A DNA stretch of 64,000 nucleotides from Neurospora crassa OR74A. Its lineage: Eukaryota; Ascomycota; Sordariomycetes; Sordariales; Sordariaceae. Shown here piece after piece: positions 1 to 12,819 of this stretch. The stretch's first letter is position 1. Each line of letters opens with the position of its first letter. Under the pieces are notes generated by a model. It had not been told where the DNA came from. It did no database searches and saw only the letters and a program-made list of their open reading frames with translations. Where the stretch lies: assembly GCF_000182925.2 (NCBI RefSeq), contig NC_026507.1, positions 1,054,001-1,118,000 on the forward strand, read 5' to 3'. Both the position numbers and the translations under genes were made by a program.

Positions 1-659
1 TATTCTAAACTATTTTTAATAAGACTTAGAATTATTCTTCTATTAAGCGTAATCCTTAAATCAATTCTATAAACCTTAGTACTACGTAGCAATTCCATTC
101 TAAACCGCAATTTTTAAATATAGAGGCAATTTAATCCTTTACTACTATTAACTTTTTTTCCTTCTAATTAAAGTCTTCTCTAGGCTTTAATCTATTTAAT
201 ATAATATTATTAATTAAGTTTACTTTCTATATTACTCATTTATATATTATATTAATCTATATAATTATATACTCCAATCTTCCTTTAATACCCTCCAACT
301 CTTTCCTTTTTTCCTTATAATTATTTAATAAAGATAAATACCCTACTAGTAGGTCCTCTAGGTTGGTATTCCTTAATAATTTTAAAAAGAATTTCTTCTA
401 ATAGCGATAAATCTATTAAAAGATATTCGGATTTTATAAGCTAATTAGGAAATCCTATTCTTTCCTAAGGAAGACTACTAAATCCTTTATTAACTTATTA
501 TTAAAGAGGGCGATCCGCTTATTATCCTCCTCTAAGATACCCTCTAATAACTATCCTTTAATTACTAATAGGGCGGTCTCCTCTATATAGCTTTCGCTAA
601 ACTTACTTCCTAACCCTTAAACGTACAAAGCTACTATAATAGTAGGAGAATTAAACCCT
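1..659. other. RIP-degraded sequence, probable continuation of polyprotein relic
   Basis: The minus strand here can be read as a degenerate coding stretch continuing beyond the retropepsin-like segment at 660-1100, with stops that are TAA or TAG. I could not match it to a named domain. It probably belongs to the same element, whose remaining part lies outside the window. Confidence 0.3.
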
Positions 660-1100
660 CTACCCATCGCCCTTTCTCCTTTTAAAAGTTTTTAAATTAG
701 TAATTAAAATAGTATAAATTACTACCCTATTAAATATTATAATTATATAATTTCTTCCACCTTCCTTATATTTTATATAGACCTTAGTATTTTAAAAGAA
801 TAGTAACCCTAAAATAATATTATAGTTTAGTAGGGCCTACTTTATAATAAAGAAATAAATTTCTCTTCCCTTATCGAATAGTTAGACCTTTTCGCAAATT
901 TTACTAAAAAATCCCTTCCTTCTTCTATTATTATTAATATTAAAAATATCTATAGTAATATTTTAGAATCTTAATAAATCCGCTAATACTTTATAAATAA
1001 TATTATATTCGGTACCTATATTTAGTAGGGCTACGACTTTCTTTCCTCCTTAGAATTTAATTAATACGTAGAGTATAAATAGAAAAGTAAAGCGCGTAGT
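660..1100 (-). pseudogene. degenerate retropepsin-like domain of a retroelement polyprotein
   Basis: On the minus strand one frame reads through this stretch with stops that are all TAA/TAG, as RIP makes from CAA, CAG or TGG. It shows an aspartic-protease-like motif, LLNIGTE (complement of 1008-1028), where family members have LLDTGAE. Further on is a second typical segment, NIILGLLFF, resembling the D-L-I-L-G-x-P-F region of retropepsins. The catalytic Asp is Asn here, a G-to-A change. The gag-like stretch at 2985-3570 lies upstream on the same strand, so the order fits gag followed by protease. The element is dead. Assignment rests on motif reading by eye. Confidence 0.5.
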
Positions 1101-2984
1101 ATCTCCTTCTACGAGGGGTAATTTATTAACGAACTTTATTTAATTTATAGTAAGAGTAAATATATTTTAAGGGGAAACGATATATATTAGTATAAATTTA
1201 TTCTTTCTCTAATCCTTAATATTATACTATTTAAATAAAGAGAAAATATTATTTTCTAAGGATAATTAGGCAAATATAGGGCTATCATTCCTCGAGGCGA
1301 TTTTAACTAAATTTATAAATATATCTATTCTAGGCTCCTACTTTTCTATAGATATAAAGTGAATTTACGCTTTATTAGGCTTAATAGGAATAAATTTATT
1401 AATTTCCGAATTATTATTAGGGGTTATATTATTATAATATTTAAATTGCGTAGTAGGGATCCTATCCTTACTATAAAGGACCCCGGAGAATTACTTAACC
1501 TAATTATAAATAGTTAGGGTATTAATAGGGTTATCTCGGATAATATCTTTAATAATAATAGTAACTTTAGTATTTATAAATTTAATAGCTATAGGGTATA
1601 TTTCCTTTATATTTGAAATATTATTTCGAATTCGGACATCCTTTATATATATTTAATTTAGCCCTTCCTCCTTTTATACGAATAAAACCTTCTTAAATTA
1701 TAATTCTAATACTTTATTAGTAGGGGTAAATAAGTATATTCGAATTTTATTATTTAAAGTAGTTCTAAACTATTTAGGGACTAATTTAAGTACTTCTATA
1801 ATAAATAAATAAAGGATTAAAATAAAAGGAGGGGTAGTTGTAGAGCCTAGTACTATATTATTAATCCTAGGCTTCTTTAATTCGCCGGCTACTACTATAG
1901 TATTCTAGGAAGTAGTACAAATCTCTTTTTAATTTATATCTATTTTAGAGGGCCTTTTTAATTTAGTAGCCTTATTAAGATTAACAATAATCGTATAAAT
2001 TTAAATTACCTATTCCTAGGCAAGAGAGGATATTTTATATAATTCTTTAAATACTTTTATTAAAATATAATTAATAGTAATAATAGGGGAACTATTTTTA
2101 GCTTAAATTTAGTCCCAACGTTATTTAATTTACTTAGGATCCTAAAGTAAATTAAAAATTAGAATAAATAGTACATTCTATAGGTTACACTATTACTAAA
2201 CTTCAAATTTCTACTTCTTAAACTTCTAGTAATTAGGGTAATTAATAATTAAAATTATAAAGGAGTAGATCGTATCCCCTAGTCAGCCTAAATTAAATAT
2301 TCGAAAGTATATATCCCTAGGGACTTTATTATTATAGTTTATCTTAGAGCCTATAAATACTATAGTATTCGTATTCCTATTTTAGTTAATAGGCTTCTAA
2401 TTAGCAATACTATAATTATAATTAACTTCCTTCTACTTATATTCCTAAATATAATAACTAAATTAATTATACTAATAGTACTACTACTAATACCCTCCCT
2501 TATTATCTCTTCTTACACTCTATCTACCCCTACTCCTTTTATAAAGAGCGTTAATTTAAATAATATTAATTTAAAAATTTATAAATTGGGTAGGCTAGCG
2601 AGGGGCGGGCTATTAAAGGAAGGGGATTTATTACTAGACTTAGGGAGTAAAAATAGTATTTCGGGTAATTATTAATTATTCTATATAATTAATTAAATTA
2701 TTTATAGTTTTTTTATTAAGAATTAAGGTAGCTTTAGTAGGGATTTGTACCTTTATAGTAATTTTCTTAATAGGGACTTTAATTACAACTTCTCCTTTAA
2801 AAGATTCTAAAGAGCTATTTAAATTAATTATACGTTTAGTTTATACTTATACTTCTTAATAGATATCTCTTCCTTACTATTACTATTAATATTTGACGAA
2901 GTATTAAAATTAATATTATTAAATTATTCTACTACAAATTTATTTAGAAATTAAAAGAATTTAACTTATTCTATAGTATAGAGA

Positions 2985-3570
2985 TCCTCCTTTAATTTTT
3001 ATAAGAAAGTAGTAATTATATATCTTATATCGATATACAACTTCCTATAGAAGTTTTTAATAGCGTTGCGATTAGCGCTATTTTAATCCTACGTCTTTTA
3101 GCGAATAAATAGTACTAAATAAATAAGAATAGTATTAATAATTTTATTTATTTAATAAGGGATACGCTTAATATAAAACTTCTTTAGGGTAGTAAATATA
3201 TTATCTGTCTACTCGGGATCCTTTACTCTATAAATAACTTTGAGTTTTTTAATAAACTCTTCTTAGGTAGCAATATTTTTAGCCTAGAGGTTACGAAGGA
3301 AACCTTTACTAATATTTTTAAACTCCTTCTTATACTACTAGAGCTAAGTATTAATTTTAAATTCGTTATTTCTAAATTTGTAAATACCGACCTCTTCTTC
3401 GAATAATTTAATATATTTAAAGATTTTTCTTCTATCGAATTTTTTCTTTAAGAGAATTTCTCGAATAGAAGTAGCGTTATTCGTAAGGAGGGCGGCGATA
3501 ATATTAAAAGATACTTTACCCGGACGAGTAGGAGTATCGGTTGAGGGAGTTTTATTAATAGGGGTATTAT
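2985..3570 (-). pseudogene. degenerate gag-like coding relic
   Basis: The minus strand carries a coherent frame of about 190 codons. Its only stops are TAG/TAA at positions where Gln or Trp codons would be expected. It begins with a Thr/Pro-rich segment, then a charged segment (KKKFDRRKIFKYIKLFEEE), then a helical Lys-rich stretch. The style resembles retroelement gag, but no zinc knuckle was identified and I cannot name the family. It lies upstream, in the same sense, of the retropepsin-like segment near 0.7-1.1 kb. The 1.9 kb between them also reads as mostly open minus-strand frames with shifts. Confidence 0.4.
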
Positions 3571-4765
3571 TAATATTAAATATAATAAATAGTTAAGATT
3601 TATAAGGATTTTAGTAATAATTCGGTAGTTTATAGAATTAATATTAAGAAGTAATGCTCTTTCCTTTCTTATTTAGTAAGGAACTAATTTAGTACTCCTT
3701 TTTAATTCTTTCTTCTCTATATAAGTACTTTAGTAATTATAATAATTAATTTTTAGGGTTTTATATAAATACTAATATCTAAGAGTTAAGCGAATAATAT
3801 AATTAGTAAGCTAAAATTGCCGATACTACTTCTTTACTTATTTTATTAGCCTTATAAAACGTTATTTATATTATTCTAAAAATACTAAGTAGGGAATGGA
3901 ATAATATAATTATTAGTCCTATAGTAACTTTAATAGTTCGAAGCGTTAATTCTATATATAGCGTATAAGTATTTAAATACCGAATATTATTTAGTAAGGG
4001 GTAGATTTGTACTAACCCTCTTCTTAATTATTGTTTTTTATCTAATTTTTTTTCCTAGGTACTATTGAAAGTCTTTCTAATTTAATTTTATCTTCTTTCT
4101 TCATTGTAATTAGTCTTAAAATTACAAAGTAAGGGGTTTTTATTTTAATTTTATAAATATAGTAATTTAAAGTATTTATAGTTTACTATTAATAGATTAT
4201 GGATTAATTAACGAAGCGGAGATCTAAATATGTCCGGAATTAAGGTTTCCGTTAAATTAAATAAGAGGCTCTTCTACCGGAAGAATTGACCAGCCCTTTA
4301 CTATTTAGCTCCTAACGTTCGAATTAATATTCTAAAATTCTCGAAATTAACCTTTATATTTTTAGGAATCCCTTTTTAAGAGTTTTTTAAGTTCGTATTA
4401 ACTAATTTAATTAAGAGTTTGAAACTCAATCTCGTCCTTATTACTATTTAAAATAAAATAAAAACCACACCAATACGGAAAGTACTTTACTATACCTAAA
4501 TATAGCGGAGAGCGGATTTAGAGTTGAATATAGCCTTCGTCCTTAGAAATTAAAATAGAGTAATAAAATTATAATTCATTAATTACCGTTAAAGATTAAT
4601 GAGAAGGATAAGACCCTCTTTATTAGCCTTAGATTAATAAGCGAATTTAAAAGTTAATTTCTTTTATAAAGGGATTATTGGGCTTACTATTACGAGAGTA
4701 TTTAACAATAATTCTATAGTTTAGGAGCGGAACTTCTTAGTCTATTTGCGAGGAAAAAGTATTGT
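3571..4765. other. AT-rich degenerate sequence, nothing recognised
   Basis: This is RIP-type sequence with very few CpA/TpG. I could not follow any frame to a recognisable domain. It may be the 5' part of the gag-like element that reads leftward. Confidence 0.4.
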
Positions 4766-5014
4766 TTGATTAGGAGTGCCTCCCTTCTACCTATTCTTAA
4801 TTCGGGATCTCCTCCTTATATCCTCTTCCTTATTCAATATATTCCTAAGGTCTTAACCGACCAATACAATAGATCTGCTCCTCAATGTATAATAAACCAA
4901 GGCCCTAATGCCTCCACTCATTATATAAAAGCAAGAGTTTCAAAGCAAGAAAGGAAAAAAACAGAAAAAAGAACTATCCACCCTACATCAATATCTATAT
5001 TAATTATACTATAG
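4766..5014. other. short patch with normal CpA content inside the RIP block
   Basis: In contrast to both flanks, this roughly 250-bp patch contains many CpA dinucleotides (caatac, caatgt, ccaagg, cctccactca, caaagcaag) and stays open for 82 codons on the plus strand. The peptide matches nothing I know. It ends in a Lys/Glu/Arg-rich stretch, and its codon use gives no strong sign of selection. It is more likely a small unmutated insertion or single-copy remnant than a gene. Confidence 0.35.
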
Positions 5015-6542
5015 CTTTATTAAAAGGTACTATATATAGTATATTCTAGTCGAACGCTAGTAAGCCAATAATATCCTACGCAAATTCGTTTAGGAGATAG
5101 GCGCTATTAGCAAGAATATTATTAGCATTAGCGATACGTATTATAAGGAGGCCGGTTAATAGGTCCGGACTTTTATTAGGTATATTATCCACCGGCTTAA
5201 TTATTAAGAATACGAAGACTAGCTTTCTTAAGAATATATTTTTATATAACCCTAGTACAATATTAGTTACTAACAGTACTATTTATCTACTATAGTTAGC
5301 GAATTAATATAGAAGGTAATTTTAAATATTGCGCTTATAAAATTACGGATAGTATATACTAGGCTCTATATTGTATATAAAAATATATTCTAAATAAGTG
5401 CGCTTAGTACGTTTATAGTTAACTGAATCTAACCGTCGATATATAATAAAATAGCCCCGATAGAACATACGTTAATAAATAGAAGTTGAGTAGTTACTAA
5501 ACGACACTCTCTTCTATTATTTAATCTACTAATTGCCCGATGTAATAATATTACAATTATACTTATTATAGTACGCGCATTATAGAAGGGATTAAAACCC
5601 TTTTAATATCTATTTCTTACGTATAGGAAGGCCTTATCCCTTAAATATACCTTCCTTAATTTTTATAATTATAATAGGGTTAATATAATAATTATTACTA
5701 ATTATCGCTATAACCTTTATTAGATTATTAGTATTATTATTATTATTATCCAGCGAAACTTTACTCCGAATCGGCGAAATTATACTAAATAATATAAATA
5801 AAATCGGTATAAGGAATAACAGCCGTTAAAAATGTATACTTAATTCTAATTCTTCGTTATTAAAACCCTTTAGTACTAATAAGCGCATTATTTATACGAA
5901 ATTCTCGTACAATAAATAATTCTTCTCTAGCTCTATATAATTTTAGTAAATAATAATATTCTTCTATACCCTATATATAATAATTATTAGTATACGTTTT
6001 AAGAATAGCTAAATAGTATATATAGCGTACGGGGTTAGGATAGTATTAGAGAAAATAGCAAGCTTAATAGAATTGGGGTTTATATTCCTATAGTTAGGAA
6101 TAAATTATTTTACGCTATATATTATATATTAAAGCGACGTAGCCCGCTAATCGCTATATATACTATATAAATGGATATTAAACTTTAAAAGTATTGTTTT
6201 ATACTAATAAATCCGACACAAACAGCTTGTAAATAATTTAATCTAATTTATTAATAAATTAGAAGGAAAAGAATAAATTAGTAATTTACTTACTTATATT
6301 TGAGCTTACTAGTTAGTATTATTATTAACAACGCTACGCTATACCAACGGAAGACCTTAATATAATAAACTCTAATATAGATATTCGGTATTTAAGCTTA
6401 TTAATAGTATTTAACAGCCTTTTAAGTAATATTAAGAGTACCGACGGTAATATTACTAGTAATATCTATATTAATCTTATCTAGCCGTATAATACTAGTC
6501 GGCTCGTCTTTTAAAATCGGAGTTATATATTAATTAAATATA
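5015..6542. other. AT-rich degenerate sequence
   Basis: RIP-type sequence. The plus frame that is clearly readable from 6543 onward can be followed backward through parts of this stretch, but with more stops. I cannot place its start or identify a domain. Confidence 0.35.
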
Positions 6543-7770
6543 GGCGTTACCTTTCGAGTAGGAGAATTTGTATAAGAACTTAAACGAGAATTAGTAGGTA
6601 TAATCCCGGGCGACCTTAATATTAAACCGATATAATATTTAATAGTATTAGTAGCGGTACTACCTTTCGGCGCTAATTTCGTACTCTACAATACAGTATA
6701 ATATAATAATTAGAATAACCGGCGGTTAATGCGATATATCGAATAAATATACTTATCCGATTGTTACTCCATATTAAATTAAGTATTAATATTCGATAGG
6801 AGGGCATTAATCCTCACTATATACATTATAACTACCGTTAGGATATCGACAATATATTCGTAATCCTTAATAAAACAGCCAATCTCATAATTGTATAATA
6901 ACTCGCTTACTTATAATATTACTAGATCGAATACAGCTCTTATAGTTATAACGAACGATTTTTTTAAATTAATATCTTTGAACTATAATTAATAAATAAC
7001 GACAATTAAGACTAACTATTGAACGTACTCTTATAATATATATTATATTACTTTATAAAGCGTTTAGAAACGCTACTAACCCGGATAGAATAGTATTTAT
7101 TATAAAATTCAAATATATTTAATTATAGTAGTCGGAATTAGAGCCGCGTCTCTTAATAACTAATTAATTAAGTTAATAATACTAGTAAATTCTAAATATA
7201 TAGAATTAGCGGGCCGGCTACGGATTAAATTTAATATTAGTATAATATAACAAATAGTTGGAAAGTTTTACGAAAGATTGTAATTGGTCTTAAACGCTTT
7301 TTTCTTACTCTTTAGTTGGATAGTAGTATTAAGGTAGCAACGAAACTATACTATTTCGAAATGTCCGCGGGTACGTTGGGTATATAATAAACCAATATTA
7401 CCCCGCTTATCTATTTCAATTTCGTATTTACAATAACTAAAGTTGGCGGTTAAGTTAAGAATACTATTATTTACATTCTATTAGGGTATATCTCTAATAA
7501 ATATAATAATTAATATATATAATAAAATCTATATTATAATTTTATATAGTTAATTAATTCTTCCGTATAGAGTTTAATATTTCGTTAAGCAGTTAGATAT
7601 TTAATTTATTAATTATTAATTATAATAGGGTAGCCTTTATCGAACGTTCTTAACAGTTTAAGATATTATATAATATCTTTAAAGTTAAATCTATATAGAT
7701 TAAGCGTAATAGGCAAGATATTAATTTACTTAATATGTTCAACTCGAAGAAGAGCCGCGATTTAAATATA
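6543..7770 (+). pseudogene. long RIP-degraded coding relic, family not recognised
   Basis: One plus-strand frame runs for about 400 codons. Nearly all of its stops are TAA or TAG in positions compatible with original CAA, CAG or TGG; I saw one TGA. Readable islands include RVGEFV, KRELVGIIPGDLN, DRRALILTIYIITTVR and KCPRVRWVYNKP. The reading continues less clearly to about 8.69 kb. The length and the RIP pattern suggest a transposon- or repeat-borne protein of 700 residues or more. I considered transposases and telomere-linked helicases but could not match either convincingly. Confidence 0.45.
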
Positions 7771-9482
7771 ATACCCTATAATAAATTTATATATCGAATA
7801 GTAGAATTTAAAGCTATTATTATAGTCGAATATTAATATAGAGTATACAATACCGTATTTTTAACGTACGAATATATTTATTAATTTTTATCAATTAAAT
7901 TATTAAACTTTAAGTACAGTAGGAATTAGCAATACCTTATATACTAGCAATATAGTTCTATCGATACTGGTATTAATAATTATCCGTCGAATATAGTAAT
8001 AGGGTACTAGAGTAAGATTATTATCGAACGCTATATAGCTATTAAATATATAATCGAATTTAATATTAATACGCCTACAAACTTTAATTGAATTAATATA
8101 TTCTATAGGGTCCGATACTAGAATAAGCTCACCCTTAGTAGTATCTTCCTTAGTTAATTAATTAATAATATTATTATTAAACTTACTAGATTTAACGACC
8201 CTATCTACTATAAAAACCCTTAATATTAATAGGACAATATATTTATTATTAACGGTTATTATAGACGATAAAATAGGTTACTTAATATTAATAAATTTAG
8301 ATTAGACAATCCTTAAGAACCTCGAAGACTTATATTAATCTCGGAACACTCTTTATATTTAGCTATAATAACTATATTTAGTATTATAATAGATTCGATA
8401 CGTAAAGTATACGTATTCGAATTTAATTATATTACCCAGGAAGATAGGTTCCGGTTGCTAACTATTATTAGGGGTAGGGTAGTAAATAAACTAGCTATTC
8501 GTAGTACGAATAGACTTAATTTATTAGAAACTATATTAAACTTTATTAAATTTATCGACTAATAAGGCTATACTAGAATATATATTAATCTTTAATCGAA
8601 ACTATATAAAATAACGATATATATCGATCGGGTTAATAATATAAAGATTTTAAGTAAGTATTTCCCTTATTATTTTCATTATATTTTTCTATAATAATAA
8701 TAAACTATTGGATTGTAGCAGGAGGTTTTTAGTAGTACGTATATCAATATATAAAAAAAACTCTCGTATACAATATTTAAGGGTATTTAAACTCTTAAGT
8801 ATAGCGTTAATTTTATTACTATTTAATAGCTTAAATATATTACACTAGGTCGAATATTATTACTTTAAAATACTATAAATGATATAATATAACCCCTATA
8901 ATAATTGGAAGTCGGTTAATTCGGTACGCTTATTATACTTAAACTTTATAAATTCCGACTATTAGAAAGTATATAATAGTTAATATAGTATATTCGTAAT
9001 ACTTATAATTAACTCTAATTCTAGCTCTAACTCTAATTCTAAACCCTCTAAATTATTTACCCTATTAGCCTCGTTAGTATAATTATTGGTAATTTAGCTA
9101 ATATCCTAATAATCGAAAAGATTAGTAAGATTAGTATTATTATTATTGGAATCGCTAGTAGTATTAAGAAGAATACCCAATACAATACGAAGTAAACGCT
9201 TAATAAATATTATCTCTTCCTTATCTTCCTCTTTATTATCCTCCTTTATATTATCTTTATTGTAGACGGCAATTTGGGCCTCGGGCATTACAACGCTCTC
9301 ATTATTATAATCCGAATTAAGTACCTACTTAATAATTATTTATTAATTAGCGGCAATATTTAAACAGAATTTAGTTACACTACTTAGCTATTAATATACT
9401 AGTCTATAATCGACGCTATTAGAGGCCGTATTATAATACTAATTAGTATCGTTATTATTATTATTACTTAGGTTATTAAAAC
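7771..9482. other. AT-rich degenerate sequence
   Basis: The plus-strand coding texture of the 6.5-7.8 kb relic persists to about 8.7 kb. The rest is AT-rich with no readable domain. A short minus-strand open stretch of 60 codons near 9.1-9.3 kb is Lys/Glu-rich and not recognisable. The block stops abruptly at the copia-associated repeat that begins near 9483. Confidence 0.35.
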
Positions 9483-9663
9483 TGTTCGAAGGCTTTTTTC
9501 GTCGCCGACTATATCCCAAAAGGAGAAGCCGTGAGGGTGGAAGAAAAGAAAGAAATAGTCTTTTTCTTCTTCGTGGAAAAAGATGGAGGCTTCGTTGGAA
9601 ATCAAAAGTTCTTCAGCCATAGATGGTAGAGGAGTCAAAGACGAGTAGAACGGTATGCAGTTT
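9483..9663 (-). repeat. copy A of the copia-flanking repeat (probable LTR part)
   Basis: These 181 bp match 19095-19276 with three substitutions and one 1-bp indel. Read on the minus strand, it contains the start (complement of 9618) of the unrecognised ORF described at 18588-19232. Here the Trp codon that is a TAG stop in the other copy is intact. The repeat lies just downstream of the copia RNase H segment, across a 100-N gap, and is cut off at about 9483 by RIP-type sequence. The position downstream of pol in one copy and upstream of gag in the other suggests it is part of a long terminal repeat. Confidence 0.65.
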
Positions 9664-9763
9664 NNNNNNNNNNNNNNNNNNNNNNNNNNNNNNNNNNNNN
9701 NNNNNNNNNNNNNNNNNNNNNNNNNNNNNNNNNNNNNNNNNNNNNNNNNNNNNNNNNNNNNNN
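9664..9763. other. assembly gap (100 N)
   Basis: This is a run of exactly 100 Ns, a conventional gap of unknown true length. It separates the end of the copia RNase H from the flanking repeat. If the repeat is an LTR, the missing sequence should include the end of pol and several hundred bases of the LTR. Confidence 0.98.
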
Positions 9764-11059
9764 AATTATCGGCTAGTTGATCCTTAGTAGAAATATAAAT
9801 AATTTTTGCCTTATTATTATTAATAGCTTCCCTTATAAAATGATATCTTATATCAATGTGTTTAGACCGCTTATGAAATTCTGGATTATTAGCCAGTTTT
9901 AAAGCAGCCGTATTATCCTCGTATATAGGGGGTATAAGGGTAGGAATATTTATTATATTAATAAATAATTTATTTATTAATTCTAAAGTAGACTTTAGAT
10001 ATAATAATTCCTTTATAGCTTCAGTTAAAGCCATATATTCAGCTTCACACGTAGATAAAGCTACGGTTTTTTGAAGGCTACTATTCCAAGAAATAATATT
10101 ATTTTCTAAGGTAAAAATATACCCAGTAGTAGACCTTCTAGAGTTAAGGCAATTAGTGTAATCGCTGTCACAATAACCTTTTAATATAAGATTATTATTA
10201 TATTTATTTTTATAGGTCATTCCTAAATCTGGATATTTATTTGAATAACCAAATATTTGATCAACGGCCTTAAAGTGTTCATACTAGGATTACTAGCATA
10301 TTTAGCACAATATTGTATAGGGAAGGCTAAATCTGGCCTAGTTTTTAAGGCTAGATATAATAAAGATCCTATATATTGTTGATATAGTTTTATTTCTTCT
10401 TTAGAAGCTTGACCTTTATTTTTAACTAATTTTATTTTAGTTAATGGTATTGATACTGGATTTATATTTAATTTATTATATTTTTCCAGCATTTTTCTGG
10501 TATATTTAGACTAGTATAAATAAATAGAATTATTATTTCTATTAATTTTAATTTCTATACCTAAAAAGGTATTAACCTCACTAAGGGATTGAAGTTTAAT
10601 ACTTTTGGTAGCTTTTTCTACTATATTTTCTATAGTAGATTTATTTGGGCCTATTATTATAAGGTCATTAACGTGACNNNNNNNNNNNNNNNNNNNNNNN
10701 NNNNNNNNNNNNNNNNNNNNNNNNNNNNNNNNNNNNNNNNNNNNNNNNNNNNNNNNNNNNNNNNNNNNNNNNNNNNNCAACCGTGGCGGGGATCTGCGTA
10801 GACCTTGATTATTTATATTATAATTATTCTTATTAGAATTATTATTATTATTATTAATATTCTTATTAATATTAATTTCTAAATCGTCTTCTGATTCAGA
10901 TTCAGATTCTTCATTATTATAATTTTTATTATTATAATTATTATTTAGAAGAAATTCTTCTGAAAAATCCTTAATAGTATTATTATTACTATTATTAATA
11001 ATAGTCTTATTCCCTATGCTATAACTATAGCGCCTCATTAGCATAGGGTCCTTCTCCAA
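9764..11059 (-). mobile_element. Ty1/copia pol fragment: RT and RNase H, inactive
   Basis: Reading the minus strand from 11059: an Asn/Asp/Glu-rich linker ending in GLRRSPPRL, a 100-N gap (10678-10777), the reverse-transcriptase core HVNDLIIIG, the conserved YIGSLLYLALKTRPDLAF region, then RNase H with RRSTTGYIF, ISWNSSLQKTVALSTCEAEY and RSKHIDIRYHFIRE. These are diagnostic of Ty1/copia pol. The RT active-site motif, normally YVDD, reads HVND, so the enzyme is dead. A 1-base frameshift near 10280 separates the RT end from the RNase H frame; beyond the shift the frame reads EHFKAVDQIFGY and DLGMTY, as expected. Few RIP-type stops are present, so this piece is much less mutated than its surroundings. 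The fragment stops at the gap at 9664-9763. Confidence 0.9.
10678..10777. other. assembly gap (100 N) inside copia pol
   Basis: A run of 100 Ns removes the first part of the reverse transcriptase. The sequence on both sides belongs to copia pol on the minus strand. The true gap length is unknown, so apparent frame continuity across it means nothing. Confidence 0.98.
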
Positions 11060-12012
11060 TTCTCTGGAGGGGAAAACCGTACGGTATTAAGTACCGCTAG
11101 ATAAAAACCCCCAACTCTATTTCGGTTATAGTTCTCTATACCGCTCCTACTTTGCTTATAGTTATAACAGTTCTTACCCACCGCTATAACAAACTAATCT
11201 CGTCTCTTCCACCGCTACATTATCCTAATATTAAAATAATAAGGATAATAAAAATAGGATTAGATTAAGCGTACTATTTCCTCTATTACCTTTCTATTTT
11301 ACTTCCTACCGCTCCTTCTTCCGTTTTCTTCCTACTTCCCTATCCTATTTCCCCGTTTATTATTCTACCTCTCCGCCTCTTTACCCTATTTATAAATATT
11401 TCCTCCCTATTATTTATTCTACTACCCCGCGGATTTATATTTATTTATAATAGCGTAAGGACCCCCTTCCTTTATTTATATAATCCCCTACGTAGCGCCC
11501 CTTTTTAATCTTTCTTTTCCTTCTTCCTTATTATACCTTCCAATAAAATAGTTTCCTCCGGCTATTATCGCCCTAGTCCGATCGACTTAATTTCCAATAT
11601 AGAGGGTCCTTCCCCTAATACGTTCCCGGGCCTTATATCCCCTATAATTATACTTTTAGAGCTTATATTCTTTATTCGCACCCTTTATAATTTCTTTAGT
11701 AATTATCCTCCCTTAAATTAGTATAGTATTCTTCTTTATTTTCTTTAACCTTTGTACTAATTTAATTAATATTATTCGTAAAATTCCTTACTTTTACTAT
11801 ACTTTAAATTTTGCTTCTATCCTATATAGTAATAAATTTAGCTCCTCTAACGATTTCTATAAAGTTATTATTAAAAAGATTTATTTTATTTCGGCGATTA
11901 ATAAATTTTTTATTCCCTATATTTCCTTTCCTTCGTTATTATTTAATTTCTATCTTAGCTAGCGGTACCTAGAACGCTACTTACTCCTATATTTATAAAA
12001 TATATATATTAG
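11060..12012. other. AT-rich degenerate sequence after the copia fragment
   Basis: Copia-like composition ends within the first few tens of bases (about 11,085). RIP-type, pyrimidine-rich sequence follows. No domain was readable. Confidence 0.4.
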
Positions 12013-12495
12013 ATATTCCTATAAGTTTATATAATGTTTATAATATTATTTAGGCGGTAGCTGTTATTATAGTATTAGGTAGTTAGAATAGGTTTGAATT
12101 TAATTTAAATACCTTCGTTCGTACCGCTAATAATTTTACTTATTATATATATATTTGTTTAGAGTATAACGAATTGCCTACCAATTATAAATATTTTCCC
12201 TGCGCTATTAGTTATAATATTGCCGACTTTTAGCGAAAAGGTTATTATAAGTTAATTATAAGAGATATTTACTACGGTTGTATTCTTTCTTTCCCTAGCA
12301 GTAGTACTATAAATCCAATTCGGATTATATCTAGCTTTAATAGTAGTACTATTACTCTTATATATATTATATCTAGTAGTAGTAGTTTTACTACTCCTAT
12401 TCGTATAGTTTCTAATTTTAATAATAGTAGTTTTATTCTTAGTAGTCCTATAGTTATTAACCTTCCTAGCCGCCCCTATATAAATAATAATTAGG
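12013..12495 (+). pseudogene. short RIP-degraded coding relic, unrecognised
   Basis: A plus-strand frame of about 160 codons is interrupted only by TAG codons. It contains readable text such as DIPISLYNVYN, FNLNTFVRTANN and LEYNELPTNYKYFPCAISY, and ends in a Ser/Thr/Ile-rich stretch. I do not recognise the family. It lies opposite in sense to the LINE relic beginning near 12.8 kb, so it is a separate element or gene remnant. Confidence 0.35.
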
Positions 12496-12819
12496 TTTAG
12501 TAACGTTATAAAGTTATTATAAACTAAATTTATATAATAGAATTATTTAAATAGCTTCTTAAATATAATTAAGCGTTTATTAAATAATATTTTTCGGTTT
12601 TTACTATAATTGCAATTTAAATAACTCTTATAATTAGTATAATCGTCTCTTCCCTACTCCTATCCTTTTATTCTAATATTATTAATATTCTATATTCTTC
12701 TTAAAAGTACTTCGTAATCTCTTTGCGCTACTCCTCCTTTAATTCGATTATTAAATAATATTTTTTCAACTTCCCTAACTTTAATACTTATAATAGAATT
12801 CTTTTGGCTTTAGTTCCGT

